Part shown: one piece after another, positions 1 through 5,704 of the stretch
Layout of the letters: each line of letters begins with the position of its first letter
How positions within the stretch are numbered: position 1 is the stretch's first letter
From: Actinomycetota bacterium
Lineage (GTDB): Bacteria > Actinomycetota > Acidimicrobiia > Acidimicrobiales > SZUA-35
DNA length: 16,585 bases
Direction: 5' to 3'
NCBI GenBank assembly: GCA_027730885.1
Contig: JAQCHM010000025.1
Location: 1-16,585 of the forward strand
Translations under genes and position numbers: made by a program
The notes under the pieces: model-generated
Database searches by the model: none
The model's input: only the letters and a program-made list of their open reading frames with translations
What the model was told of the DNA's origin: nothing

Positions 1-272
1 CGAGCAGCCCGCCAGCGTCGCTCGCCGGCAATCAACTCGTAACGACCGTCAGCCGCCGGCCGAACCAGAATCGGTTGTAGTACCCCCAACTCCCGAATGG
101 AGTCGGTCAAGGTCACCAGCGCTTCCTCATCGAACCGGACACGCGGCTGCTGCGCGCTGGGCGAGATAGCCGAGAGAGGAATCTCGACCAGACCCAGTAC
201 TTCGGAATCTCCTACCGCATCTGCCGGGATGAGCGAGTCCAGACCTCGCCCCAAGCCGCTACGTCGGTTCAC
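1..272 (-). CDS. parB: Chromosome partitioning protein ParB (3' part cut by window edge)
   Basis: N-terminal 90 codons of ParB, the CTP-dependent DNA clamp that loads at parS and spreads to form the segregation complex moved by ParA. The start is a GTG at 270-272, giving MNRRSGLGRGLDSLIP, the usual ParB opening with its short GLGRGLDSLIP segment. Further on are QQPRVRFDEEAL, SIRELGVLQPILVRP and, at the cut end, LIAGERRWRAA, the arginine-rich GERRxRA CTP-binding motif of the ParB/Srx fold. The helix-turn-helix parS-binding domain and the C-terminal dimer domain lie outside the window. The gene overlaps the end of parA by 14 nt, which implies translational coupling. Family assignment is certain; the only uncertainty is the missing C-terminal part. 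Confidence 0.95.
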   Translation of the reverse strand, partial: MNRRSGLGRGLDSLIPADAVGDSEVLGLVEIPLSAISPSAQQPRVRFDEEALVTLTDSIRELGVLQPILVRPAADGRYELIAGERRWRAA

Positions 273-1371
273 CCATAACCTCCTTGGCCAAATCTCGGTA
301 GGCGATCGCACCCCGAGACGAAGGATCGAACACGGTGATCGGTTGACCGAAGCTAGGTGCCTCCGACAACCGAACATTCCGCGGAATCACCGCGCGGCAC
401 ACCTTGGCACCAAAGTGCTCCCGCACCTCTCCCGCCACCTGGGCCGAGAGGTTGGTGCGGGCGTCGTACATGACCAGCACGATCGCGGACAGGTCCAGAT
501 CGGCGTTCAGGTTCCGCCGGACGAGATCCACATTCCGCATGAGCTGGCCCAGGCCCTCGAGCGCGTAGTACTCGCACTGAATCGGCACCATCACCTCGCT
601 CGCCGCTGCGAATGCGTTCACCGTCAGGAGGCCCAGCGACGGCGGGCAATCGATCAAGACAAGATCGAAGTCCGACGCGACCGTATTGATGGCATTCTTC
701 AATCGCATCTCACGACTGAACGCCGGCACCAGCTCGATCTCCGCTCCAGCCAAGTCCAGATTGGCCGGAGCGATGAAGAGATTCTTCACCTCGGCCGCCT
801 CAATGGCCTCGTCCAGGGGCACATCATGAAGGAGGACGTCGTACATCGATGACTCCAACCCGCGCGGGTTGATTCCCAATCCTGTCGAAGCATTTCCCTG
901 AGGGTCCAAGTCGATGATCAGCACGCGATGGCCGAGCTCCGCCGCCGCCGCCCCGAAGTTGACCGCGGTCGTTGTCTTGCCAACGCCACCCTTTTGATTG
1001 GCCACCGCGATGATGCGCGGCCCATGCTGGCCCCGGCCCCGCCACTCCGGAGCGGCCTGGCCACGCTGAACGGACTCGGCGGCAGGGGACACGCGTGGAG
1101 ACTCGGCGGGAGGCGACGCCGTCAGACGGCCCGGCTGACCGAACGAAGGACGGGCCGCGGTCCCAGACCCGGCACCAGCCACCCGGCCAGCTTGACGATC
1201 GGCGGCATCTCCCGTCTTCACACCAGAGGCCGTGCTCCCAGCCTCATCGGGAGGTGTATTCGGCTCGGCGTCGGGCAGGGGAAGATCGCCCTGGGGCTCC
1301 TCTCGGCCACTGGTCGGGTTCGATCCTTCCCTCGGGAGATCACGACTCCACTTCGATCGAAACTCGCTCAC
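259..1371 (-). CDS. parA: Chromosome partitioning ATPase ParA (Soj family)
   Basis: ParA ATPase, which binds DNA non-specifically as an ATP dimer and moves ParB-parS complexes. From the chosen start there are 370 residues. Residues 1-115 or so are a Pro/Ala/Gly/Ser-rich, probably disordered extension, followed by the ATPase domain. The deviant Walker A motif KGGVGKTT is at about 127-134, followed by IIDLDPQGNAST (Walker A') and LVLIDCPPSLGLLT (Walker B region). The open frame extends to a TTG at 1407. I prefer the GTG at 1369-1371 because AAGGAG (1378-1383, read on the minus strand) lies 6 nt before the GTG pair at 1369-1374. The first GTG of that pair is equally possible on frame alone. The gene overlaps parB by 14 nt and is preceded by three parS sites, as in other origin-proximal parAB operons. 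Confidence 0.96.
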   Translation of the reverse strand: MSEFRSKWSRDLPREGSNPTSGREEPQGDLPLPDAEPNTPPDEAGSTASGVKTGDAADRQAGRVAGAGSGTAARPSFGQPGRLTASPPAESPRVSPAAESVQRGQAAPEWRGRGQHGPRIIAVANQKGGVGKTTTAVNFGAAAAELGHRVLIIDLDPQGNASTGLGINPRGLESSMYDVLLHDVPLDEAIEAAEVKNLFIAPANLDLAGAEIELVPAFSREMRLKNAINTVASDFDLVLIDCPPSLGLLTVNAFAAASEVMVPIQCEYYALEGLGQLMRNVDLVRRNLNADLDLSAIVLVMYDARTNLSAQVAGEVREHFGAKVCRAVIPRNVRLSEAPSFGQPITVFDPSSRGAIAYRDLAKEVMGEPT

Positions 1372-1437
1372 CACTAGCTCCTTGCCGTTAGGCCTCCGCC
1401 GGTTCAAGTCCGAGGGCTCGACTTCGATGGATCAGAG

Positions 1438-1453
1438 TGTTTCACGTGAAACA
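1438..1453. promoter_or_regulatory. parS centromere site 1 (perfect)
   Basis: TGTTTCACGTGAAACA, identical to the conserved bacterial parS palindrome. It sits 66 nt upstream of the chosen parA start and its symmetry extends one base each side (G...C, 1437-1454). This is a ParB loading site. From its position it may also affect parAB transcription, which is inference. Confidence 0.97.
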
Positions 1454-1577
1454 CCAACGCTCCCTAACCTTCTCTTGCGCTCGTTCGTCCCCAGACGCTA
1501 GCCGACATTGCCTCGTGGCGGGCGCAGGCCTCGCGATTCACCGTACTCGCCCATCAGGGGGTGGACCGGGGTCCGAA

Positions 1578-1593
1578 TGTTTCACGTGAAACA
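1578..1593. promoter_or_regulatory. parS centromere site 2 (perfect)
   Basis: Second exact TGTTTCACGTGAAACA, starting 140 bp after site 1. It forms the inner end of the left arm of the 28-bp inverted repeat at 1566-1666. Confidence 0.97.
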
Positions 1594-1638
1594 TCGAACC
1601 CGGAGTTTGGTGAGGTGGCTCCCCAGCCCCCGGGCCAT

Positions 1639-1654
1639 TGTTTCACGTGAAACA
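1639..1654. promoter_or_regulatory. parS centromere site 3 (perfect)
   Basis: Third exact TGTTTCACGTGAAACA, starting 61 bp after site 2. It forms the inner end of the right arm of the 28-bp inverted repeat. It lies 50 bp from the rsmG stop. Confidence 0.97.
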
Positions 1655-1703
1655 TTCGGACCCCGGAGGCGCCTGCAGCCAGGCGGGCCCCCCTTCGTCG
1701 ATC

Positions 1704-2369
1704 TCACTCCAACGCAAAGAGCGGTTCACGTCTCATGGACTTGATGTTCCTCGGGTACGGGGTGGCAGTCGTATCGCCCACGACGGTCAATGCGGCCAAG
1801 CCGATGTATTCAGGTGAGTACCGTAGATCCACGCCTCGAAGGGAGAGGTCCGCCCAGGGGCGGCGGGAGGGCGGTTCACTCACCAGCAGAACGCCCCCGT
1901 CCTTGACGAAGCCAAGGCCGCACTCGACCGTCAGTGCCGGAGGTCCGAAACCACGCGAGACAACAACGTCGTACCGAGCCCGCATCCCTACCAAGTGGGC
2001 GAGCTTCTCTGCCCGGCCCTCGGCAACCGAGACGCGGTCCTCGAGTCTCAGATCGCTCACCGCCATCCGGAGAAAGTCACATCGCCGCTGCCCTGAGTCC
2101 AGGAGCGCGAGATGGCAGTCGGGGAGCCACAAGGCCAGCGGGAGGCCGGGTAGGCCGGCACCGGAGCCCAGATCTAGGACGTCGAGCCGACCTTGGATCG
2201 CGGGGCTCAGGGTCCGGGCACCGGCGATGCTGGCGATGGCGGTGCGATACCGAAGCGCGTGCTGAAGGTGATCGCGCAACGGGCCCGGACCCAGAAAGCC
2301 CAGGGTCCGGGCCCGCTCGAGAATGGCAAGAAGTTCGGGTTGATCCAGGTCAGTCGTCGTTCTGGTCAT
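1704..2369 (-). CDS. rsmG: 16S rRNA (guanine-N7) methyltransferase RsmG (GidB)
   Basis: SAM-dependent methyltransferase that modifies a single guanine in the 530 loop of 16S rRNA; in the family, loss gives low-level streptomycin resistance. From the chosen ATG it has 221 residues, against about 207 in E. coli. The glycine-rich SAM motif VLDLGSGAGLPGLPLA is at about 64-79, followed by LLDSGQRRCDFL (motif II region). VVSRGFGPP is a variant of the usual SRA-x-A segment. The frame stays open to an ATG at 2399, and ATGs at 2381 and 2378 also exist. I chose 2369 because it gives the shortest overlap (20 nt) with khpB; no candidate has a clear Shine-Dalgarno. It is the last gene of the leftward rpmH operon before the parS region. 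Function is secure, start uncertain. Confidence 0.93.
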   Translation of the reverse strand: MTRTTTDLDQPELLAILERARTLGFLGPGPLRDHLQHALRYRTAIASIAGARTLSPAIQGRLDVLDLGSGAGLPGLPLALWLPDCHLALLDSGQRRCDFLRMAVSDLRLEDRVSVAEGRAEKLAHLVGMRARYDVVVSRGFGPPALTVECGLGFVKDGGVLLVSEPPSRRPWADLSLRGVDLRYSPEYIGLAALTVVGDTTATPYPRNIKSMRREPLFALE

Positions 2370-3222
2370 CGTCGCCATCATGCCCGTCGCCGTCGGCATC
2401 TCCGCCTCGGTCGGGCACCACGACCACCCGGCGCCTGGGTTCGTTCCCGGCAGATCGGGTCGTTACTCCCTCGGTGTCACCGAGGGAATCGTGAACGATC
2501 TTGCGATCGGCGGCGTTCATGGGCTCGAGCACGATCTCGACCCCTTCATCGATCGCTCGCTGGGCGGCGGCGGCCGCGAAGGCCGCGAGAGCCGCACGGC
2601 GTGCCTCGCGATAGCCGCCGATGTCGACCCGGATGCGTGTCGACGAGGGGGCACCGCGCTGGGCGCTGACTCGGGTGAGCTCCTGGATGGCTTCGAGCGT
2701 TCGCCCCTTTGGTCCCAGCAGCAGACCGTGTTTACCCTCGATCTGGGCGTCGAGCGCATCATCGTTGATCTCGCTGCTGACCGTCGTTTCGATCCCGAAT
2801 GCGGAGGTCAGACCACGAAGGAATCCTTCCACACTCGCCTGCACTTGTTCCACGGTTGACTCCTCGGTCGGCTTCGGGGTTCGTTTGCGGCTGGGGACGG
2901 CAGCCGGGGACTTCGTTGATGGTCCTGATGCCGGCTCGTCCCCAACGTCGGCCGCGCTCGCGCTGGAATCGCCGCCTTCTCCACTTTCGCCCTGCTTGCG
3001 GCCCTTCGTTCGGCGACGGTCATTTCGTTCGGCTCTGGCCCTCGGCGACTTGGGAACAACCCGCGCTCGAATCCGGGCCTGGCCGCGCACGCGGCCGAAA
3101 AGTCCGGCCTTTGGCTCTTCGAGAACGTCGAACTCGGCCTCGGCCTCGTCGACTCCCAGCTTGTCGAGCGCCAAGTCCTTGGCCTCCTGGACCGACTTGG
3201 CCGTGGTTTCGATCCACTCCAT
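2350..3222 (-). CDS. khpB: RNA-binding protein KhpB/Jag (Jag_N, KH and R3H domains)
   Basis: KhpB (Jag, EloR) is a cytoplasmic RNA-binding protein linked in other bacteria to control of cell elongation and sRNA/mRNA binding; its gene characteristically follows yidC. The 290 residues show a Jag_N domain at 3-53 (EWIETTAKSVQEAKDLALDK, then EEPKAGLFGRVRGQARIR), a charged disordered linker (about 55-125), a KH domain with GPKG loop at 170-173, and an R3H domain with RKIVH at 240-244. The C-terminus is a highly acidic tail (about 271-290). The frame runs up to 3363, but those codons overlap yidC. The ATG at 3220-3222 starts the Jag_N domain exactly, lies 5 nt after the yidC stop and has GAGG about 8 nt upstream. 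The acidic tail is encoded where rsmG begins. Confidence 0.93.
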   Translation of the reverse strand: MEWIETTAKSVQEAKDLALDKLGVDEAEAEFDVLEEPKAGLFGRVRGQARIRARVVPKSPRARAERNDRRRTKGRKQGESGEGGDSSASAADVGDEPASGPSTKSPAAVPSRKRTPKPTEESTVEQVQASVEGFLRGLTSAFGIETTVSSEINDDALDAQIEGKHGLLLGPKGRTLEAIQELTRVSAQRGAPSSTRIRVDIGGYREARRAALAAFAAAAAQRAIDEGVEIVLEPMNAADRKIVHDSLGDTEGVTTRSAGNEPRRRVVVVPDRGGDADGDGHDGDDDQNDD

Positions 3223-3227
3223 CAGAT

Positions 3228-4388
3228 CTACCTCTTCTTCTTTCGCTTGTCCCGGTTGGCTGATGCGCCAGGCTGTGTTCCCTTTGGCGTAAGGCGGCTC
3301 GGAGGAGCGTCGGCGGGCGTTCCAGCCTTCTTCCTCGGGGCCTTGGACCGACGGGCCTCCCACTCGGCCTGCCGGGCCGCAGCTCTCAAGGCCCGGTCGC
3401 TCGCGGGTGCGGTTCCATCGGATGCATCGGGTTTCGTCGCGCTTGGGGGCGTCTTGGACTCCTTCCCCTTCTCCTTGCTCGCGACGTCGCTGTTCGAAGA
3501 GGAGACGGCCGTGGCCTCCGCGGCGCCGTCGTCGTCGCCGGTCCCGGATTCGGTGAGATCGGCGGCGCCATAGATCCGCTTACCGATGTATGCCTGCTGC
3601 CCGATACGAAAGACGCTGGAGGTCGTCCAGTAGAGAACGAGACCCGTGGGGAAGACAAAGGCCCAGACCCCGGTGATCAGCGGGAGAAATCGCATGATCT
3701 GCTGCTGTTGTTGCATCATTGGTGAGAGTTCAGCCGTCCCCGGACGGCGGGCGGTGATCTGGTGCTGTTGGTAGAAGCTGAGAGCGACCATGACCAGGAT
3801 CAGAACTAGGTAGGGGAGCGAGCGAAGGAAATCTTCCTTGACGACATCGAAGGTGTGGGCCGCCAGGTCCAAGGGGCCGAAGTTCATTTCCTCGTCAGTA
3901 CGGAGGTCGTTGTACAGCTGGCTGTTCTCCGAGAGGTGTTGAGGATCGAACAGTCGGCCGTTGGCGGGCGCCTCGCCGGCCGCGACCCGGATCTTGTTGG
4001 CCACGCTGAAGAAGGGCTGCTCCTCGACCCGGGTGGTCAAGCCACGGAGGATCTGGAACAGCACCAGGAATACCGGCATCTGGGCGAGCATCGGAAGGCA
4101 GCCACCCACCGGGTTGATCCCGTGCTGTGAGTAGAGCTTCATCAGCTCGGCGTTCATCTGCTCCCGGTCGTTCTTGAACTCCTTCTGAACTCTCCGAAGC
4201 TCCGGCTGGATCTGCTGCATCCGGATCGTGCTGCGAGTTGCTTTGAGCGTGAGCGGCATCAGGCAGATCATGACGAAGAACGTCAACAGGATGATCGCCA
4301 AGCCGTAGTTGTCACCGACGACGGGAAGTTGGTAGAAAAAGGCGAGGATTCGAGCTACTAGTTCTGATAGGCCGTCAAGGATTTCCAT
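3228..4388 (-). CDS. yidC: Membrane protein insertase YidC (Oxa1 family)
   Basis: Inserts and folds inner-membrane proteins, alone or with SecYEG. The 386 residues show the Oxa1 core without the large periplasmic domain of proteobacterial YidC: TM at about 29-48, cytoplasmic hairpin (QIQPELRRVQKEFKNDREQM), TM at 98-117 including GGCLPMLAQMPVFLVLFQIL, TM at 190-206, and a final hydrophobic pair at 231-258 (FPTGLVLYWTTSS). A cytoplasmic tail of about 115 residues ends in very basic RDKRKKKR, suited to ribosome contact. Aligning LLTFFVMICLMPLTLK with E. coli ITFIVRGIMYPLTK places Met40 where the conserved groove arginine normally sits. I prefer the ATG at 4386-4388 (GGAG 8 nt upstream) over the in-frame GTG at 4401-4403. 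It lies between yidD (42-nt gap) and khpB (5-nt gap). Confidence 0.96.
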   Translation of the reverse strand: MEILDGLSELVARILAFFYQLPVVGDNYGLAIILLTFFVMICLMPLTLKATRSTIRMQQIQPELRRVQKEFKNDREQMNAELMKLYSQHGINPVGGCLPMLAQMPVFLVLFQILRGLTTRVEEQPFFSVANKIRVAAGEAPANGRLFDPQHLSENSQLYNDLRTDEEMNFGPLDLAAHTFDVVKEDFLRSLPYLVLILVMVALSFYQQHQITARRPGTAELSPMMQQQQQIMRFLPLITGVWAFVFPTGLVLYWTTSSVFRIGQQAYIGKRIYGAADLTESGTGDDDGAAEATAVSSSNSDVASKEKGKESKTPPSATKPDASDGTAPASDRALRAAARQAEWEARRSKAPRKKAGTPADAPPSRLTPKGTQPGASANRDKRKKKR

Positions 4389-4430
4389 CAGATCTCCACT
4401 CACGAGGGCGCGGACGCATGGGGTGCATGG

Positions 4431-4718
4431 CTAGGACTGCATCGGCTCGGGAACGGGATCGAAGCCGTACGATCCGAGCGGGTTGCATCGCAACAATCGA
4501 CGGAACGCCAACCAACCACCGTGCGCCGGGCCGTGGCGCTCGATTGCCTGCCGGGCGTACTGCGAGCAGGTGGGAAGGTAACGACAGCGGGCCGGACGGC
4601 GAGACGAGTAGGCCTGATACCAGCCAATGAGCCCGAGGAGCACGCGTTCAGTCACCGAACGTGGCCGAAGATCTCTCGGAGTAGTCGGCCACTCCGGGCC
4701 GTCGGTCTCAACGCACAT
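4431..4718 (-). CDS. yidD: Membrane protein insertion efficiency factor YidD
   Basis: Small membrane-associated protein family encoded between rnpA and yidC, thought to aid YidC-dependent insertion. The family pattern is clear: LIGWYQAYSSRRPARCRYLPTCSQYARQAI, then HG....GW and RLLRCNPLG...GFDPVP. The three conserved cysteines (CRY, TCS, RCNP) are present. I chose the ATG at 4716-4718, giving 95 residues and an 11-nt overlap with rnpA. An in-frame ATG at 4734-4736 is possible but gives a longer overlap and an N-terminus longer than usual. No strong ribosome-binding site precedes either, which fits coupling to rnpA translation. Confidence 0.92.
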   Translation of the reverse strand: MCVETDGPEWPTTPRDLRPRSVTERVLLGLIGWYQAYSSRRPARCRYLPTCSQYARQAIERHGPAHGGWLAFRRLLRCNPLGSYGFDPVPEPMQS

Positions 4719-5100
4719 CGGGGCACGGCCGGGCATTGGTGGACTGACGAAGCGCGGCCTCGGCCAGGAGTACTGCGCACTCGTTCACGAGTGACGAATA
4801 GGCGAGATCCAGGACGCGGGGCGAGCAGCTCAGCAGGAGGTCGCCCTCGGGCATGCCCCGGTTCGCATCCTCGAGGCGGTCAGCGGCGACAACCAGCGCG
4901 TGACGCAGGCGACGTCGGGCGCGATTGCGCTGGACGGCCGGCCCGAAGGACCGCCCGATTGCAAAAGCGAGGCGAAGGGTAGGAACTGCGGTTCCGTCGC
5001 GGGGAACGAACCGAGCTCGCAGTGTCGAACTACGCAGGCGGACGCCGTGGATCCGAAGCGCAGCGAAGTCAGCGTGGCGGACCACTGGCGCCAACATCAT
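4708..5100 (-). CDS. rnpA: Ribonuclease P protein component
   Basis: Protein subunit of RNase P, which with the M1-type RNA trims tRNA 5' ends. The 130 residues contain the signature block LAFAIGRSFGPAVQRNRARRRLRHAL at about 45-68, holding the conserved RNR core, and a basic N-terminus (LRIHGVRLRSSTLRARF). The family is usually about 110-125 residues. The ATG at 5098-5100 has GAGG 7 nt upstream; a second ATG follows directly. It lies 62 nt downstream of rpmH, the near-universal pairing, and overlaps yidD by 11 nt. Confidence 0.95.
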   Translation of the reverse strand: MMLAPVVRHADFAALRIHGVRLRSSTLRARFVPRDGTAVPTLRLAFAIGRSFGPAVQRNRARRRLRHALVVAADRLEDANRGMPEGDLLLSCSPRVLDLAYSSLVNECAVLLAEAALRQSTNARPCPDVR

Positions 5101-5163
5101 TGATCGACCTCAACACCTACGTCGTCCACGGTCATGCCATCCAGAGATGCAGGCCTCCGACGC

Positions 5164-5301
5164 TTAGGCACTGAGGCGGTGACGCCCCTTGAGCCGACGG
5201 GCGCGGAGCACGGCTCGGCCGCCACGACTGGCCACCCGTGCACGGAAACCATGCTTGCGGGCCCGCTGCAGGTTGTTCGGTTGGAAAGTGCGCTTGGACA
5301 C
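5164..5301 (-). CDS. rpmH: 50S ribosomal protein L34
   Basis: 45-residue, very basic ribosomal protein of the large subunit. The sequence opens with (V)SKRTFQPNNLQRARKHGF and continues with ARVASRGGRAVLRARRLKGR, the standard L34 pattern. The start is a GTG at 5299-5301, with AAGGAG (5306-5311 on the minus strand) 4 nt before it. The codons further upstream in the same open frame are not part of the protein. It is the first gene of the leftward rpmH-rnpA-yidD-yidC-khpB-rsmG cluster and diverges from dnaA. Confidence 0.97.
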   Translation of the reverse strand: MSKRTFQPNNLQRARKHGFRARVASRGGRAVLRARRLKGRHRLSA

Positions 5302-5453
5302 AATACTCCTTGAAACCTCGACCAAAGGCGACCGAGGGCTGAGCGAACCGGGGGGCGACCAGAGCCGGACGGCGGCGACCAGGGCGATTCGGATGTTTGA
5401 GCGATCGTCGCTCGCTCGACGAGACGTCGTGCAAAAGCCTACGCGTACACGCC

Positions 5454-5482
5454 ACGCTAGGGGTTCATGGTTCGCAAGACAA
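5454..5482 (-). promoter_or_regulatory. Candidate rpmH operon promoter
   Basis: On the minus strand, TTGTCT (5477-5482) and TAGCGT (5454-5459) are separated by exactly 17 bp, resembling a housekeeping sigma -35/-10 pair (TAnnnT). Transcription would start near 5447, giving a leader of about 145 nt before rpmH. Seen by eye only; no other evidence. Confidence 0.4.
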
Positions 5483-5527
5483 CTAGCGGTTCCGAAGCCG
5501 GGGCGGCGAATGTCCTGCTCCTGACCA

Positions 5528-5536
5528 CAATCCACA
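5528..5536 (+). promoter_or_regulatory. DnaA-box-like site (CAATCCACA)
   Basis: CAATCCACA differs from TTATCCACA at two bases. It lies in the 12-mer CCACAATCCACA (5525-5536), which recurs exactly at 7287-7298 in the oriC region. That repetition makes it more believable than a lone degenerate match. Confidence 0.5.
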
Positions 5537-5671
5537 GCCCTTGTAGCCGAGCGCGGCGCAACCGGGTAGTGTTCGTGGTCCCGTGGCTCAGCCCTTGCTG
5601 ACTCCCGAGGAACGAAGTCCTGGTGGCCTGGGCAGTGGCCGGAAGGGCGGGTCGAGGCTTGGCCGAGGGAC

Positions 5672-5680
5672 TGTGGACAA
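5672..5680 (-). promoter_or_regulatory. DnaA box (TTGTCCACA) upstream of dnaA
   Basis: TGTGGACAA on the plus strand reads TTGTCCACA on the minus strand, the preferred DnaA box of high-GC actinobacteria. It lies 25 nt before the dnaA start, a position suited to DnaA autoregulation (inference). Confidence 0.75.
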
Positions 5681-5704
5681 AGGTGTGAATCGTGGGAGTT
5701 TGGC

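Larger units (their letters stand above)
1566..1666. repeat. 28-bp perfect inverted repeat enclosing parS sites 2 and 3
   Basis: Arms at 1566-1593 and 1639-1666 are exact reverse complements, separated by 45 nt. Each arm is a 12-bp GC-rich flank (CCGGGGTCCGAA on the left arm) plus the 16-bp parS. Identity stops sharply on both sides: 1565/1667 and 1594/1638 do not pair. parS is itself palindromic, so the extra information is the 12-bp flank conserved in inverted orientation. On the minus-strand transcript this lies just downstream of the rsmG stop, so the RNA could also fold into a long hairpin; a terminator role is inference. Apart from the three parS sites, the 1372-1703 gap shows no convincing gene. 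Confidence 0.9.
5302..5704. other. Divergent rpmH/dnaA intergenic region
   Basis: 403 bp without a credible gene. It holds the candidate rpmH promoter, two DnaA-box-like sites (5528-5536 and 5672-5680) and the dnaA ribosome-binding site (GGGAG, 5694-5698). A TAGTGT at 5567-5572 could be a dnaA -10 element, but I see no good -35 at standard spacing. The site density is lower than between dnaA and dnaN, so I read this as control sequence rather than the unwinding site. Confidence 0.6.

Noticed and set aside
97..852. 251-codon plus-strand frame opposite parA and parB
   Set aside because: Lies wholly over confident parB/parA coding sequence; its Arg/His-rich translation is typical of shadow frames.
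3223..3363. 47-codon N-terminal extension of khpB
   Set aside because: It overlaps the yidC 3' end; the ATG at 3222 begins the Jag_N domain and has a ribosome-binding site.
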